Assembly: GCA_028015205.1 (NCBI GenBank)
Contig: CM051520.1
Location: 65,170,694 to 65,234,693 of the forward strand
Length of the DNA: 64,000 nt
From: Mytilisepta virgata
Lineage: Eukaryota > Mollusca > Bivalvia > Mytilida > Mytilidae
Direction of reading: 5' to 3'
Part shown: positions 33,400-45,455 of the stretch, piece by piece
Numbering within the stretch: the first letter of the stretch is position 1
How the letters are laid out: every line of letters begins with the position of its first letter
Translations under genes and position numbers: made by a program
Notes under the pieces: generated by a model
Seen by the model: only the letters and a program-made list of their open reading frames with translations
Told to the model about the DNA's origin: nothing
Database searches by the model: none

Positions 33400-34561
33400 G
33401 TAAGTTGATTTAAATAACTGAAAATCGTTTAATATTTTTTTATCATTATGAATATATAAAAAAAACTTTACATAAGTAGATTTTAAAAAATAATAAGTTG
33501 TGACTTGAAAATTCAGTTGAGACGTTTAAAACTATTTGAGATGAACAACACATTGATAACAACAAAAAAAATTAATACATTAAAAACACATTTTAGGCGG
33601 GCAGTATTTCGCCATTTTCATGTTCTAATTTGCACTGAATTCTCTGTCAGAATCAAGCTATTAGTTTTTATGAGATTAACATAAGATTCTTTTTCTCTTT
33701 GCACTTTAATTACCTCATATTATAAGATTTTTGAGAAGAAAACATTAAGCAACTTTGCTAGGGGCCTTTCAAAGACATGCTCATTGCCTCACCTTTTACG
33801 TTATCAAAGTGTCCCACGTTTCCATTGATAAACATTCTAAGACATAATTTTCATATAATGCAAATAACAAGAGTTATTTTTGCCCCAAAAACTAAAAGAA
33901 AAAATCCAAAAAGAAGAAAGGAGGAAAAGATTGGAACTGTACAAGATAGATACATATATCACAAATTCTTTATTTATTTTTTACTTTGCTCCTGACCGGT
34001 TATATATAAGCTACGTCACTTTAAATAGCAAAGGTTTTATAATTTTACATTTTTATGTGGATTTAGTTTTGTTTCCATAAACGGATTGACGGCACTATAC
34101 ACTATAAAAATTTTAACAATAAAATATAAATGCATGACCTTTCCAGTATCCAAAATTAGTTTGGGGTTTCTAAATACAACTTAGTATTTTTCTTCTCTAC
34201 AAAATCTAACAGTGAACAAATTTTCTTTAATACTTTTGAATTATTTTGAAATTCATATCAATGGTACTATATATAACTTAAAAAACTTTTAAAGAAAAAG
34301 AGAGGTACAATGTACTCGGGGCTTTAGTAATCTTCTTTAAATAAATAAAGCATTAGATTTAAATTTAAAAAATTAATGAATTTGTCATATCGAACATTTT
34401 AAGTCCTAATTTGATCTTCAATATTTTCGAATATGTTTTATCACAATTTGCAAGATATTCATAAGTGTGTGCGGATTTAATCACAGGAGGAATCTGACAT
34501 GTGAAACAAATTGCTTTACTTATATTGTTCTATAATGTTTATTTCCTATGTTGTAGGTAAA

Positions 34562-35362
34562 ATGATCAAAGTAGTTCTCTTCGGGCTTGTGGTCGTTGGA
34601 GCAATGGCTCATATTCCAGGTTTCATGAGTCGGTTCGGTGGACTCGATCCAAATAACCTACCCGAAGGAACAATGGACATGCTCAAAAACCTCAAGACAA
34701 CAGATATAAAAAAGATTCTGGAAAATATGCCACCGAAAATGATGGAGATGGCAGAAGGTATGGGGTTGACACAGGAACAAATTAAGGAAGCCGTCAACAA
34801 TTTGCCGGAAGATTTTGACATGTCTGCCATTATGAATACTATGGGAAGTAACCAGGGAGAACTTAATAAGAAAGTCGGGGAAATGATGCAAAAAGAATCA
34901 CTTGGTGAATTCAAAGCTACAATGAGCGACATGGGTATGGATCTTAGCGAAGGACCAGAGGGATTCAAGGACCAGATTCTCCCAAAGATTACAGAAATGA
35001 TGGGACGAGAACTCAGAAATAATGGTATTAATATAGATAACCGCGAAGACCTCCGTAACAACCTGCATTTTGAGATCAGAATGATGTTGGGGGCACAGAA
35101 AGGTTCTACTGATGAAGAAGTAAGAGAGATGATTAAGAAAAAAATTGCCGATGAAATGAAAGAAGATGGAGTCGAATTTGATCAGACAGATGTAAAAGGT
35201 GGATTGAAGAAGCAACTGCTTGGTGACATGAAAGAAATGGGAATCAACCTTGATAAAAATTCTTTGAAAGAAATGATGGAAAACATAATGAAAAGTTCAG
35301 AAAACGGAAACCCAGGAGAACTGGTAAAGAAAATTTTACCAATGCTTAACGTTAATGTATAA
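34562..35362 (+). CDS. Methionine-rich secreted protein, copy C (266 aa)
   Basis: Intact paralogue of copy A, 25 residues longer. The signal peptide covers about residues 1-16 (MIKVVLFGLVVVGAMA), and the mature start is near His17. It is again nearly cysteine-free and rich in Met, Lys and Glu. It has PEDFDMSAI near residue 82, SEGPEGFKDQILPKITEMMG near 124, ELRNNG, then a C-terminal part with DMKEMGINLDKNSLKEMMEN. The extra length is C-terminal (a GNPGELVKKILPML end). I start at ATG 34562 because the upstream in-frame TTG lies in the intron, before the acceptor GTTGTAG at 34556. AATAAA at 35390 ends the transcript. Function is not recognised. Dense antisense frames (34609-35061 minus) are shadows of this gene. 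Confidence 0.9.
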   Translation: MIKVVLFGLVVVGAMAHIPGFMSRFGGLDPNNLPEGTMDMLKNLKTTDIKKILENMPPKMMEMAEGMGLTQEQIKEAVNNLPEDFDMSAIMNTMGSNQGELNKKVGEMMQKESLGEFKATMSDMGMDLSEGPEGFKDQILPKITEMMGRELRNNGINIDNREDLRNNLHFEIRMMLGAQKGSTDEEVREMIKKKIADEMKEDGVEFDQTDVKGGLKKQLLGDMKEMGINLDKNSLKEMMENIMKSSENGNPGELVKKILPMLNVNV

Positions 35363-35389
35363 AAACAATTGTTACCTTAGTATTTAAAG

Positions 35390-35395
35390 AATAAA
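35390..35395 (+). promoter_or_regulatory. Poly(A) signal of copy C
   Basis: AATAAA 28 bases after the stop codon. Confidence 0.7.
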
Positions 35396-36010
35396 TATAT
35401 ATTTCAAATTAACATCTAGCTTTTATTAGACGCCATTGTTTTCAGGGGTCATTCAGTGATTACAAATCTATGATAGTATCTTGTAGGGTTGACTGATAAA
35501 TTAATCTAAAAACCACTTATGGTACATTCGTATCAACCTTTTTTTCTTTCTTTGTTTGGTGTAAATGAATCTTGTGTTTCCGTATTTCATACCCCAGTCC
35601 CTTCATTTTTTATAATGTTGCATTTCTCGAAACAGGATTAACAATTTCAAAATAGATGCTGTCAGAAAAAACAAACATTTGAATATTGAACTGCATATTG
35701 GAGTAACCGATAATTGTAACTAAATCTTATATTTATGGTAATTCATAAACAAAAGGGAACTGGTTGTCACCTCTAATGTAAACATATTTTTGATATATAT
35801 ATTTTTTTAAATTTATATTCTTATTTTTTTTTTCATGGAGGATCAAGAAAATTTTACACAAAAATGTTTATAAAGGTTAACGTGCGAACCTTAGAATTTT
35901 TGTTTGTATTTGAGAATTTTCATATAACACCCCTCAAAACTCTGCTGTTAGTTTTCCCGTACATATTAACAAACACCTGATATAACCAGGCCTTCATTAG
36001 TCACGACATA
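35396..36010. other. Intergenic, nothing recognised
   Basis: AT-rich spacer between copy C and the FAS1 gene. Confidence 0.4.
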
Positions 36011-36082
36011 CAGCTATATAGGTCGTTGTCTTATCTCCGAAGTACACATTTCACTTAATAGTTTGGTCTAATAACGGCAGTC
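36011..36082 (+). promoter_or_regulatory. Probable promoter and 5' UTR of the FAS1 gene
   Basis: A CTATATAGG box lies at about 36014-36022, some 60 bases before the ATG. That leaves room for a start near 36045 and a short leader. Confidence 0.45.
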
Positions 36083-39000
36083 ATGAAAGCGATTTTTGTT
36101 TGTATCATTTTGTCATGCACATTTTCGTTCTCATTTGGAGCCACCATTCTGGAATATTTAAAGAGTAAACCTGAAAATTTTACCTATGCAGTGCAGGCTA
36201 TTACTATTGCCAACCTCACAAGTGAATTTCAGTCGGGAGGTACGTTTTTGTATGTTACAAACGTGACGAGTTCTTTTAACGTATTTATAAATAAATATAT
36301 CGAATACAACACAATTATAGATACAAATTGATTTGGATAAAACGTTGGGAAAAAGGAATCACAAGACCCGCTAAAATACGCAATTTTTTTTCAAATAAAA
36401 CGTAGAAGATGCCAAGTCAATTCATTTACTCACTAAGTTTAGGCTTGGCGAAAATTCCCTTCTCAAGCCGATCCTTTATTTGTACTTTTATAGTGTGTTT
36501 TGTATAGCATATGGATGACCTCTGGCTAGTAATTAAATTAAGTTTATGTTATTAATTTGAAATTGGAACCATAAGTAATATGCTTCTTAAAATTCAAGTG
36601 TAATAATTGTAGATCTGTACAAGAAAAGCTATTGATGTGAACTGAATCTGAAAGTTTCTTAGCTTTCTGCCGTACAGATCTGCAATAGAAGACAAATATG
36701 AAGGGTCGTTCGGGTCATAATTCATTTTGTTACACGTACGCTAGAGGTACGCGTAACAGGTCGTTCACGTACCCTAGAGGTACACGTAACACTTTGTTCA
36801 CGTTCCTAGAGGTGCGCGTAATAGTTTGTAACTTAACTCAGACCAGTAGCTACGAGAACCTTAACTAGTCTTACAGTGAAAACGAGCACATTCTGACCTT
36901 GCTGTCCAAATATGTACAGTCCATCATATTTAAATTAGTAGCCAAAGGTAAACCATCTGTGTACAAAACACATTATAAAATCCGCTAAAGTATGATAACT
37001 GTAGGTTTGATCATATACTATATTGGCTATCAGAGGTAGATGCATGTACCTATTAAAACGGCTGAAAGTCTATACTAAGTACGACCACACTAAATGCAAA
37101 TTTTATGCTAGCATTTGTGCTCATTATTTTTGTTTTCATCTGGAGGGTTGTTCTGAAATAAAAGTTGAATTCTTGCCCGGACAAATTGGGATTAATGGTT
37201 ATTGGCGAAAAGAAATTCAGATTCCAATATTACAGCATTGTCCATAATAAAAATTAAACGGTTGGTCCCCAAGATTTATGTGTAATATGTCCTCGGCCCA
37301 CATGGTGAGCTTGCATTAGTTCTCTGAAACCTATTCGTTAGACCTGTTATAATGTGATGTCGGTGTATACATTTTTATGTACTGCCCAATATTTTTCAGG
37401 TCCATATACTGCCTTTATACCAACAGATGATGCATTTCAGAAAATTCCAGCACCGATTCTGCAAAATCTACTAAATAACAAGGACGCTCTTAGAAATCTT
37501 CTTCTGAAACACGTGACAAATGGTGCACTCATTTCCCCCTTCATTAAAAACGGTTCGGTAGACATATCTTTAGGAAATACCAATTTGACACTAACTAAAG
37601 ACCAAGCTGGGGTAAGTCTTAAAGTGACATGATTGACTGAAGGGCAAATATGTAAAACAAAATGAATTGACATGGGATACATGTATGCGTCAATAATCTA
37701 AAAGTACATGTATATGTAAAGTTAACAAAAAGGAATATAAGTAGTCGTAAAAACGAAAATAAATCCAATATGCTTAGTTACGTTGAATTTCATTGGTTAA
37801 CAACATTTTCTAAAATTAGTTCTTGGAGTTCAGATCTGATGAAACAAGAAACATTGACATTACTTACAATGCATAATACAGTCTATTGGCATTATAAATA
37901 TTAAAGGTTATTCTTACATAGTCTGTAGATGCGTAAACTCCGCCTGCCACTCATAAACTTTACATAAAGTCGATTGGATATTATTCAGTATGATTATATC
38001 AGTTGAGCTCCTCAAACAGGCCAAATTAACCTTTATAATAGTAAATCAAATGTTTTTCAAAAATGCGGAGAGGGAAACTTCAAGGAGTATGACATTCCAT
38101 ACCTTAGCAACGTGGCCAAGCTTTATGATACACAATAAGAGATTCTTCTGAGGTCAAGCGAATTTTCCTGTCTTAATATTTACTATAATCAATAAAGCTC
38201 TGACTTACAGTTCGGTTAATTACTGAAAACACCTATTAATTCACTCGTGCGGGGTGCTTTCGTGAATTATTGTGAAATTTGGTCACTTGTTGTGGATTTT
38301 AGATATTTGATGTTCAATATATATAGGTAATGGTGATATAATGATAATAATAACTGTGATATAACAATATAATTTTATTTCTCCAGAAAGTATCAGTAAA
38401 TGGTGTTAAAGTACTTCTTCCTGATGTTATAGTGTCCAATGGCGTTGTACAAGGGATTAATTTTGTTTTTAACGTCCCTTCTGCAAGCGTCAATATAGTG
38501 GAATATCTCTTGAAAAACCAGGACCAATTCAAGGATTTATCTGCCGCCTTGACACTTGGAAACCTTTTATCAGCTCTAGAAGGTAGACATTTGCTTTTGT
38601 TCGCAAAATCGTGTGTAATTCAATCTCCAATTCTTTATTGGAAATTGAATAAACAAAGAACTGCTGAGTAATTACAAATGCAGAATGTTTTCGGACATAT
38701 TTTCGTATGAAAATGTCGTGTTTGGGTAAATGAGGCAAACATCCAATCAAAGTGTATGTATAAATAATTAAATTACTACAAATTAATGTTATATAAATGA
38801 CTGGGTATGAGACAAATAGTGCGTTTTTTTATCCCCGAGGTACCAACTATTGACCGAGGTAACAATAAACTTATCATTCCACGAATATCCTGTCAATAAG
38901 CACATACACGATAAGTGTTTTGTTACCAAGACTATTAATTGGACAATATGTCAAGGTAAATAAATAGTAAAATATATAATTATATATAAAAAAAACACTG

Positions 39001-42000
39001 AGGTATAATATTTTTTATATCAAACATTAATATTTAGTAATATTGGTAAGTGCAATTTTCAATGTCATTTCACAGTCATTTTCTACACGAATTTCAATGA
39101 TCTTTTCACGTGTATTATTACGTAAGAGATGCGTCGTCCCGGTACTGAAAGGTTTCGGACGGTATTTTTCAACTGGCGAAAACATCGTTCGTAACTTTAA
39201 AACTAGGTAGTATTTACAGTGTCAATATTCAGTAGAAGATGTTACACCGGAACAAACTAACTGGCTTAAATTTCTCGAGGAACAAATTAACTAGTTGTAC
39301 TTTCTATTAACATGTATGCAAAAGAAGTGACCAAAAGTAACATGTTAAAAAGTACAACTGGCAGTTTACAAAAATCCATTGTAAATATATTCAAACGAAA
39401 TATGGTTTTTTTCGGTAATTAGTTGAACAGTTTTTATGGTTTTTCTTTTTTCTATATTTGTCACAGGACCCGGACCATTTACGCTTTTTGCACCAACGAA
39501 TGCCGCATTCCAGAAGTTGTCGAATACATTACAGTCAATTGCAGGTGATACTGATCTATTTCAAAGTAAGCATTTCCTTATTGATTTTTCTGTGTTCTAT
39601 TCATACACTTTCAGATCTTATCTCTTTCGTCAATTGCATACCAGTGATATTTATAAAACTTTTAATATTCATACAAAAAAAGAAAATCCTTGTTTCTCTT
39701 AAATTTCTATAAAATTATACCAGAGAAGATCATCATAAGTTTAAAGAGTTTTAATTTCTAACTAAGTCTTTTGACGTGACTTACTTGTACTATTGATTAA
39801 CACGGCGAGTTGCTTAGAAGAGCCAGGAACTGCTACACCCCTAGACCACCTGTTATATTTTTTATCACATTATTGTTGAAAATGGTATTCATTGGAAAAT
39901 GTTGAAAATTTCATATCATAAATTCTGCAGTTTGATGAATCTAAAGTTGACTGTAGGTCCCAAAAGTCATTAAATGCTTTAAAAAAGTATCGTTTTTTTA
40001 CTTAAAATCTTTTCATTTGAATTAGAAAAACAGTATTGTATTGTAATATTTTCCGGCATCAATTTTTGACTGGATGGTTGTTTATACATGATTATTGTCT
40101 ACTTTTACTGGTTCCGCTGATTCGTCGCCAGAGAAATCAGTTCGCAACCATCAAATTTACAAGTGATGAAGGCAAATATTAAAACACAATAATCATGATA
40201 ATTATAAGTTATATTTTATCTAAATGTTTCATCAGAAGGACGTCTATTAAGTATTATAATATATATTTCTCCTATTCTTGACGTGTTTAATCGGTGGGAT
40301 AAAAATAAATAATATCTTTAACCACTTCCCGGTGATTAAATTTCTACGTGGGAATTACCGTCCTTTTTTATACAGTTATTAGAACGATAAACTAGAGGAG
40401 TCCCGAAATGACTTGTATGTAAACAAACAACATAGCAACGACATTTTCTTGAGGTTTTTGTCGAAAATCATAGCAGAAACAGATTCTCCTTCAATTTATT
40501 CGCGAGTTATGGAATTTCTCCACCCTCAATAATTAAATTTTAGATTTTAACACGCTCGCTAAAGGCTCGCGTGTTGAAATTCGAAAATTTAACTATCTCG
40601 GGTGGAGAAATTTAATAACTCACTCGTACCTGAAGGAGAATCTATATATAACTACTCATTTTTCTAATTCTTTAAGGTTTGTTTGTTTGTTTGTTTATTT
40701 GGGGTTTAACGCCGTTTTCAGCACATTTTGGCCATTTCGCGGCGGCCAGTTTTTATTGGTGGAGGAAGCCGGAGTACCCGGAGAGAACCACCGACCTTCG
40801 GTAGGAAAATTGGCAATCCTTGTCAATTAAGATCGGTGTCGAACACACCCCGCCACAGGTGAGATTCGAACTCACAACCCCAGCGTTGACAGGTTAGTGA
40901 TCAGTAGTAGTCATGACGAACTACCTAGACCACTCGGCCACCGAGGACCCAATTCTTTATATACTATGTAATTAGTAGTAGCCGGAACATATATCATTAT
41001 AAGATACCACCCTCAGTTTCTTTCCAGCGGGTGATCGAGTAAAATGCCACATTCTTGTAACCCAATGAAAATGCATTACAAATAGAGAAATGTACATAAA
41101 GTATGATAAATATAAATTGTTCTCAGGGGATATTGCTGTGATATTGTTCTGTTTCTGTGTAGATATATGCGTATTAGTCATGTTAGTATATCTTTTTCAT
41201 TTCAGATATTTTGAAGTACCACGTGGTAAGTGGTACGAAATACGCTGCTGATCTCAAAGATGGACAAAAGATCTCAACATTAGGGGGAAAAACCCTTACG
41301 GTTCACAAAACTGGAGGTAAATACAAATGTATGACATATTATGACAATCTCCAAACACTGAGGCCTTCTTTAATATAAAAGAACAATTTTCGAAATAGAA
41401 ACACTACAACAGAAATAACAATAATTTATAACATACTATGAACATCTCCGAAAAAGAATCCTACTGTAAAATTTTATAGCAATAACCAAAACTTTTTGCG
41501 ATTTGTTGTCCTGGATAAGGATATACATGTAAACGTGTGTTGTTAATTTTTATTTAATGGGTAGTAGGGAATAAACGTTTGAATAAGAGAGCATTTATCT
41601 GAAAGTCGTACGACATGTACGAGGTCTTAAGTTAATTCTGAGAAAATATCATACACCATTGCAAATCTATAACAGTTTCAAGTACCGGTCTGTGCGGAAG
41701 ACTTTGCTAAATGTTACTAATGTTACATCTAGTATGTAAATGAAAATTTACTTTGATTCGTCATAGAAATACCGTTATAATGTACCCGACAATTTCAGTG
41801 AAAGTCCAAAACGAAGAAAACAATCACAGGGTACATTTAAATATATTTCGGATTACTAGCCAGTATAAAAGGTATTTACTTGTGTTTGACATATGGGTTG
41901 GGCAAAAGACTTTTGATAAACCTTCAGATGGTAAAAGTAAGGCATGATGGTGTATACATAAATATGAGAAGATATTTAGAAGAATAAATTTTCCATACTG

Positions 42001-42144
42001 TAAAAAGTTTTTACTCTGGATTTAACTGATGCTTTTGAAATAATTTCAGGTGTTATGGTTGACCACGCTCACGTGATCAAGCCAGACGTTCCAGTACTGA
42101 ATGGTATCATACACGTGATTGACGCAGTTTTGGTTCCAAGCTAA
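36083..42144 (+). CDS. Secreted protein with two FAS1 domains (289 aa, 6 exons)
   Basis: Coding exons: 36083-36239, 37400-37611, 38387-38582, 39467-39565, 41206-41316, 42050-42144. All introns are GT..AG and the joined frame stays open for 290 codons. Residues 1-19 are a signal peptide ending FSFG. FAS1 domain 1 spans about 20-150 with GPYTAFIPTDDAFQ and a closing VIVSNGVVQGINFVF. Domain 2 spans about 155-289 with GPFTLFAPTNAAFQ, a Tyr-His block (KYHVV) and NGIIHVIDAVLVPS at the C-terminus. Several N-glycosylation sequons (NFT, NLT, NGS) are in domain 1. FAS1 pairs occur in extracellular matrix and adhesion proteins such as periostin/TGFBI relatives. Here only two domains are present, with no membrane or GPI tail, so a soluble matrix or secretion component is inferred. 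Domain 1's closing motif is less canonical than domain 2's. AATAAA at 42157. Confidence 0.93.
36606..36689. repeat. Short hairpin in FAS1 intron 1
   Basis: TTGTAGATCTGTAC at the left pairs with GTACAGATCTGCAA at the right, with a secondary AAGCT / AGCTT pair inside. Confidence 0.5.
36728..36830. repeat. ~40-bp tandem repeat in FAS1 intron 1
   Basis: Three diverged units of a CACGTACGCTAGAGGTACGC then GTAAC type, CpG-rich against the AT-rich background. Each unit is partly palindromic around CTAGAGG. Confidence 0.55.
38845..38965. repeat. Imperfect hairpin in FAS1 intron 3
   Basis: GAGGTAACAATAAACTTATC pairs with GATAAGTGTTTTGTTACCAA. The outer flanks (GGTACCAACTATTGAC / AATTGGACAATATGTC) are weakly complementary. 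Confidence 0.4.
40481..40643. repeat. Long hairpin MITE in FAS1 intron 4
   Basis: AGATTCTCCTTCAATTTATT pairs with TACCTGAAGGAGAATCT. Inside, GGAATTTCTCCACCCTC pairs with TCGGGTGGAGAAATTT, and AACACGC with GCGTGTT around a CpG-containing loop. Together these make a near-perfect 163-bp palindrome. Confidence 0.7.
40675..40950 (-). mobile_element. tRNA-derived SINE (minus orientation) with 9-bp duplication
   Basis: Read on the minus strand it starts GGGTCCTCGGTGGCCGAGTG then GTCTAGG, a tRNA-like A box. A B box (GTGAGTTCGAATCTCACC) follows. Next is a central part with CTCCGGGTACTCCGGCTTCC, a segment widely conserved in metazoan SINEs, and an AAAC-repeat tail (plus-strand GTTTGTTTGTTTG at 40679). 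AATTCTTTA flanks it on both sides (40666-40674 and 40951-40959). It lies in intron 4 of the FAS1 gene, in antisense orientation. Confidence 0.88.
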
Positions 42145-42156
42145 CTGAAATTATTG

Positions 42157-42162
42157 AATAAA
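42157..42162 (+). promoter_or_regulatory. Poly(A) signal of the FAS1 gene
   Basis: AATAAA 13 bases after the TAA stop. Confidence 0.7.
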
Positions 42163-43322
42163 TTTTTATTGTAGGACAACTTTTAATTTTCTTTTACCTG
42201 GTTGATGGTACCATTCACTATACTGACTGTAAACGCGTTTATTCTCAATTTCGCCCGTAGATTTTGTGATTGAGTGCCCCATATTTCAAAAGCTAATAAT
42301 TCCAATGTTTTTTTTCAAAACATCAAATGGAGTAATTTCATTGGCTAACAGAAACTTCCGGTAAAAAGTTTATAGCTTCATGACGCCGTGTGTATGAATA
42401 CGTACGCATGCAATATAGTGCATGAGGAAAATGTTAATTTCAAATGGAAAACGTCACATTTCTGCATTACTTTGGAATTATAAGTAATAAAGGTTATTTT
42501 TACGAAATTTATCAATGTGTTAACACGGGCTTATCACTCACAAACTTTGCATAAAGTCCTTCGTACTTTTACAACCAGGTGATTAAAAACAGTAGTGCTT
42601 ACCTAAATTTAGATATGAAAAGACGTAACCACTTTTTTTCTTTCTGTTTTCTTTATAGCTTGTTTTTATTTCTAGATGAGTAGGGGGGAGACAGTTGCAA
42701 TTATCATAAAAGGTCTGCTTCATCTCTGTTTTAGTGATAAGTGTCCATTCTGTTGCATTACACTGTAATGCCTTTTGCCTTCTGTCTGTTAATTCTTGCC
42801 ATGTGATTATCCTGATACAACTACTGTCTGTTCATCAAACAAAAGGACTTGTGATCGTGTCACAAATCTGTCTATTTTGCCAAATATCAAGGAATATTTA
42901 ATTATTACCTGCGTGAATTGGGTGAACTGCACTGCTTAAATCAGATAGTTTCCTACAGACCAGTGCGGGATGAGCAAATACATGTATAGCGATATGAATT
43001 TACATTTAAGTTCACAAAAGTTATCATATTTATTAAATTTTTAAGGGAAGCTCAATCATTTATATATGCTTTCCTTAGTTGGTTTTGGTTATCTGGTTTG
43101 CTATTATAGATTGCTTATTCTGTAGTGTGTCAATATGTACATGTACATACATGTATATCTATAATATATATCTCAATTGTATGGATACGAGCACCCTTTT
43201 TTAGAAATACATTTAGAAAATTTATAACGTACATATTAGCCAGCTGTCTACCGGTACTTTCTCCATAATATGTTTGGCTTGATGTCCATTTCTAAAGAAT
43301 TCAATTCATCAAGTATCTTTTT
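42163..43322. other. Intergenic, nothing recognised
   Basis: No supported exon or clear repeat. ACATGTACATACATGTATAT near 43140 is a simple palindromic stretch. Confidence 0.4.
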
Positions 43323-43650
43323 AGCTCACCTGGCCCAAAGGGTCATCACTTTGCGTCCGCCTAGGTCTGCGTCGTTGTCGTCATAAAACATCATCTCCTC
43401 CAAGACGGCTGGGCCAAATGAAACCAAACTTGGCAGGAATGTTCATTGGCATAAAGACATGAAAGTTTGCTTCATTTGGTCCCGATTGGAAAATCGATAT
43501 GGCCGTCTGGGCCCAACATGCATTTTTATTGGTTATTTTATGGCCACCAGCGCAGAACATATTTTTAACATTCGACCCTATGCGAAAACATGTTAATCAT
43601 CAATTCCTCTGAAAGTACTGAAGGAAATTGAACCAAACTAAATTCTTTGA
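43323..43650 (+). repeat. Dispersed bivalve-type repeat, copy 3 (partial)
   Basis: It starts AGCTCACCTGGCCCAAAGGG and continues with CGTCATAAAACATCATCTCC, CCAAATGAAACCAAACTTGG and TATGGCCGTCTGG. The usual CTCTAGTTT end is missing. Confidence 0.75.
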
Positions 43651-44920
43651 AATGTGCCAAGAACAATATAATTTAGTCCTGGGTAGTCTATTATGGGTCA
43701 AATAGAATAAATTTGCAAGCCGTCATTTTATTACATTTTATGCTGGTTGTCATTGTATGTTTATTGATTACGCATATTATTTTCTCTGTGCTTTATCCAA
43801 TAAAATAATTTTGACTTTTTTAATTCATATATGGTTCATCTCTGTCAATTGTTTATATTAGGTTTTTTATCTAGCAGTTGATAATAGCAAATGCATTCAC
43901 AGTTCACAAAACTACAATATTTTAGTTGTGTTGATATTGGGATTGATTGACATGTTTTAACATTACCTTTTGTATTTATTACATCCCTTTAATATTACTA
44001 ACGCCATGTTGTCAGAAACCACAGGAACCGGAAGTTCTATCAATAAAATTCTGTAAATAATAAAGTCGACTATCAATAGAGCTTCTCGTAGAGAAGCGAC
44101 AGGAATGTAACACATTTTTCAAGGATTGTCCTAAATCTATATTTGAACGCTTATCAGCATGGATTAAAGTATTGAATTCTACTCTTGGGTGTTTACACTT
44201 CATAAATATCATGTTTTTATGTACTTACCCCGGCTTTTGTATCAGTTTTCGTGGTTTTTCCCTTTAGAGCCCTGTCACGGAATCCATGATGTGTAAACAG
44301 GAAGTGTAGACATTTTGAGGTCAGTATAATGCACAAAGTATTCCCGGACCCATTTTCCGGACATTTTTCACTGTGCAGAAACACATGTATATGACTCTCA
44401 TGAGAAGACAGCTAGATTAATAGTGTATTTATATTGGTAAGACCATTGAAAATGCAGTTAACTTAAGCAGAATGTGTCTGACTTGAATTAAAATATTTTC
44501 CCTCAGATGACCAAATGCACAGGGGCCGATAACATACAGAGACGTTCAAAAAGTATTCTGTCACTGTCCAGTTTTACTGAACATTTTATATAAAACCGCA
44601 TTTAAAAAAAAAGTATTGTGAAGTCATTTCGTATCCGATTTCAATAAAATTTTCACAGTTAAACACAGAATTTCATACAGTTGCAGTGTATATTTTGGTT
44701 AAATTTTCTGAGTTGTAAGTTGAAGAATCAATTATTTAAGGTTCAACTTAACAAATGCCAAAAGATGGTCACATTGTTATTGTGATTCCATAGATGAGCA
44801 CAGCAAAACTGGTTTTTATAAATATACATTATATGATTCCAAGTAATTTTCAATCCTGTCCTGTTTTCAACATTTTTTAGTATGTCATTTTTCCAGAAAA
44901 TTTTTTAGGCTGCCTTTTTA
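43651..44920. other. Intergenic, nothing recognised
   Basis: No gene supported. The minus frame at 44012-44212 has no features. Confidence 0.4.
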
Positions 44921-45455
44921 TTAGCTAACATGGCCCAAAGGTCCAGGTGAGCTATTGTCATCACTTGGCGTTCGTCGTCCATCATCGTCGTCGTCATAAA
45001 CTTTCTCAAAGATTTTCTCCTTTGAAACCACTGGGACAATGGAACAAAACTTGGCAACAATGGTCCTTAGGTGGTCATCTTTCAGAATTGTATCCAATGA
45101 CCGCACTCGTCATACAAGATGGCCACCAGAACCGAAATTAAATTAACATAGGACCCTATGGAAAATTTACTTTAAGATATTCTTGTCTGAAACAACTTGG
45201 CCAATTGGAACAAAACTTTGCAGCAATGGTCCTTAGGTGGTCCTCTTTCAGAATTATATCAGATGACCGCACTCGTCGTCCAAGATGGCCGCCAGACCCA
45301 AACTTAGTTTAACATAGGACCCAGAAGAAATTTACTTGAAGATCTTCTTGTCTGAAAAGCACTTGACCAATTGGATAAAAACTACAAAACAAGACAGCAA
45401 TGGTCCTTAGGTGTTCCCCTTTTAGACATAGTCCAGGAGAGCGATACAGCCTCTA
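44921..45455 (+). repeat. Dispersed bivalve-type repeat, copy 4
   Basis: It starts with a small hairpin around GGCCCAAAGGTCCAGGTGAG and has CGTCGTCGTCATAAACTTTC. Two clear subunits each contain CCAATTGGAACAAAACTTTG-like and CAAGATGGCCGCCAGA-like phrases. It ends GAGCGATACAGCCTCTAGTTT. Confidence 0.8.

Noticed and set aside
34511..34561. Upstream extension of copy C from a TTG
   Set aside because: It lies within the leader intron before the acceptor at 34556; the paralogue starts at the equivalent of ATG 34562.
34609..35061. 150-codon minus-strand frame inside copy C
   Set aside because: It is a shadow of the coding strand. The plus strand has signal peptide, paralogue conservation, promoter and poly(A) signal.
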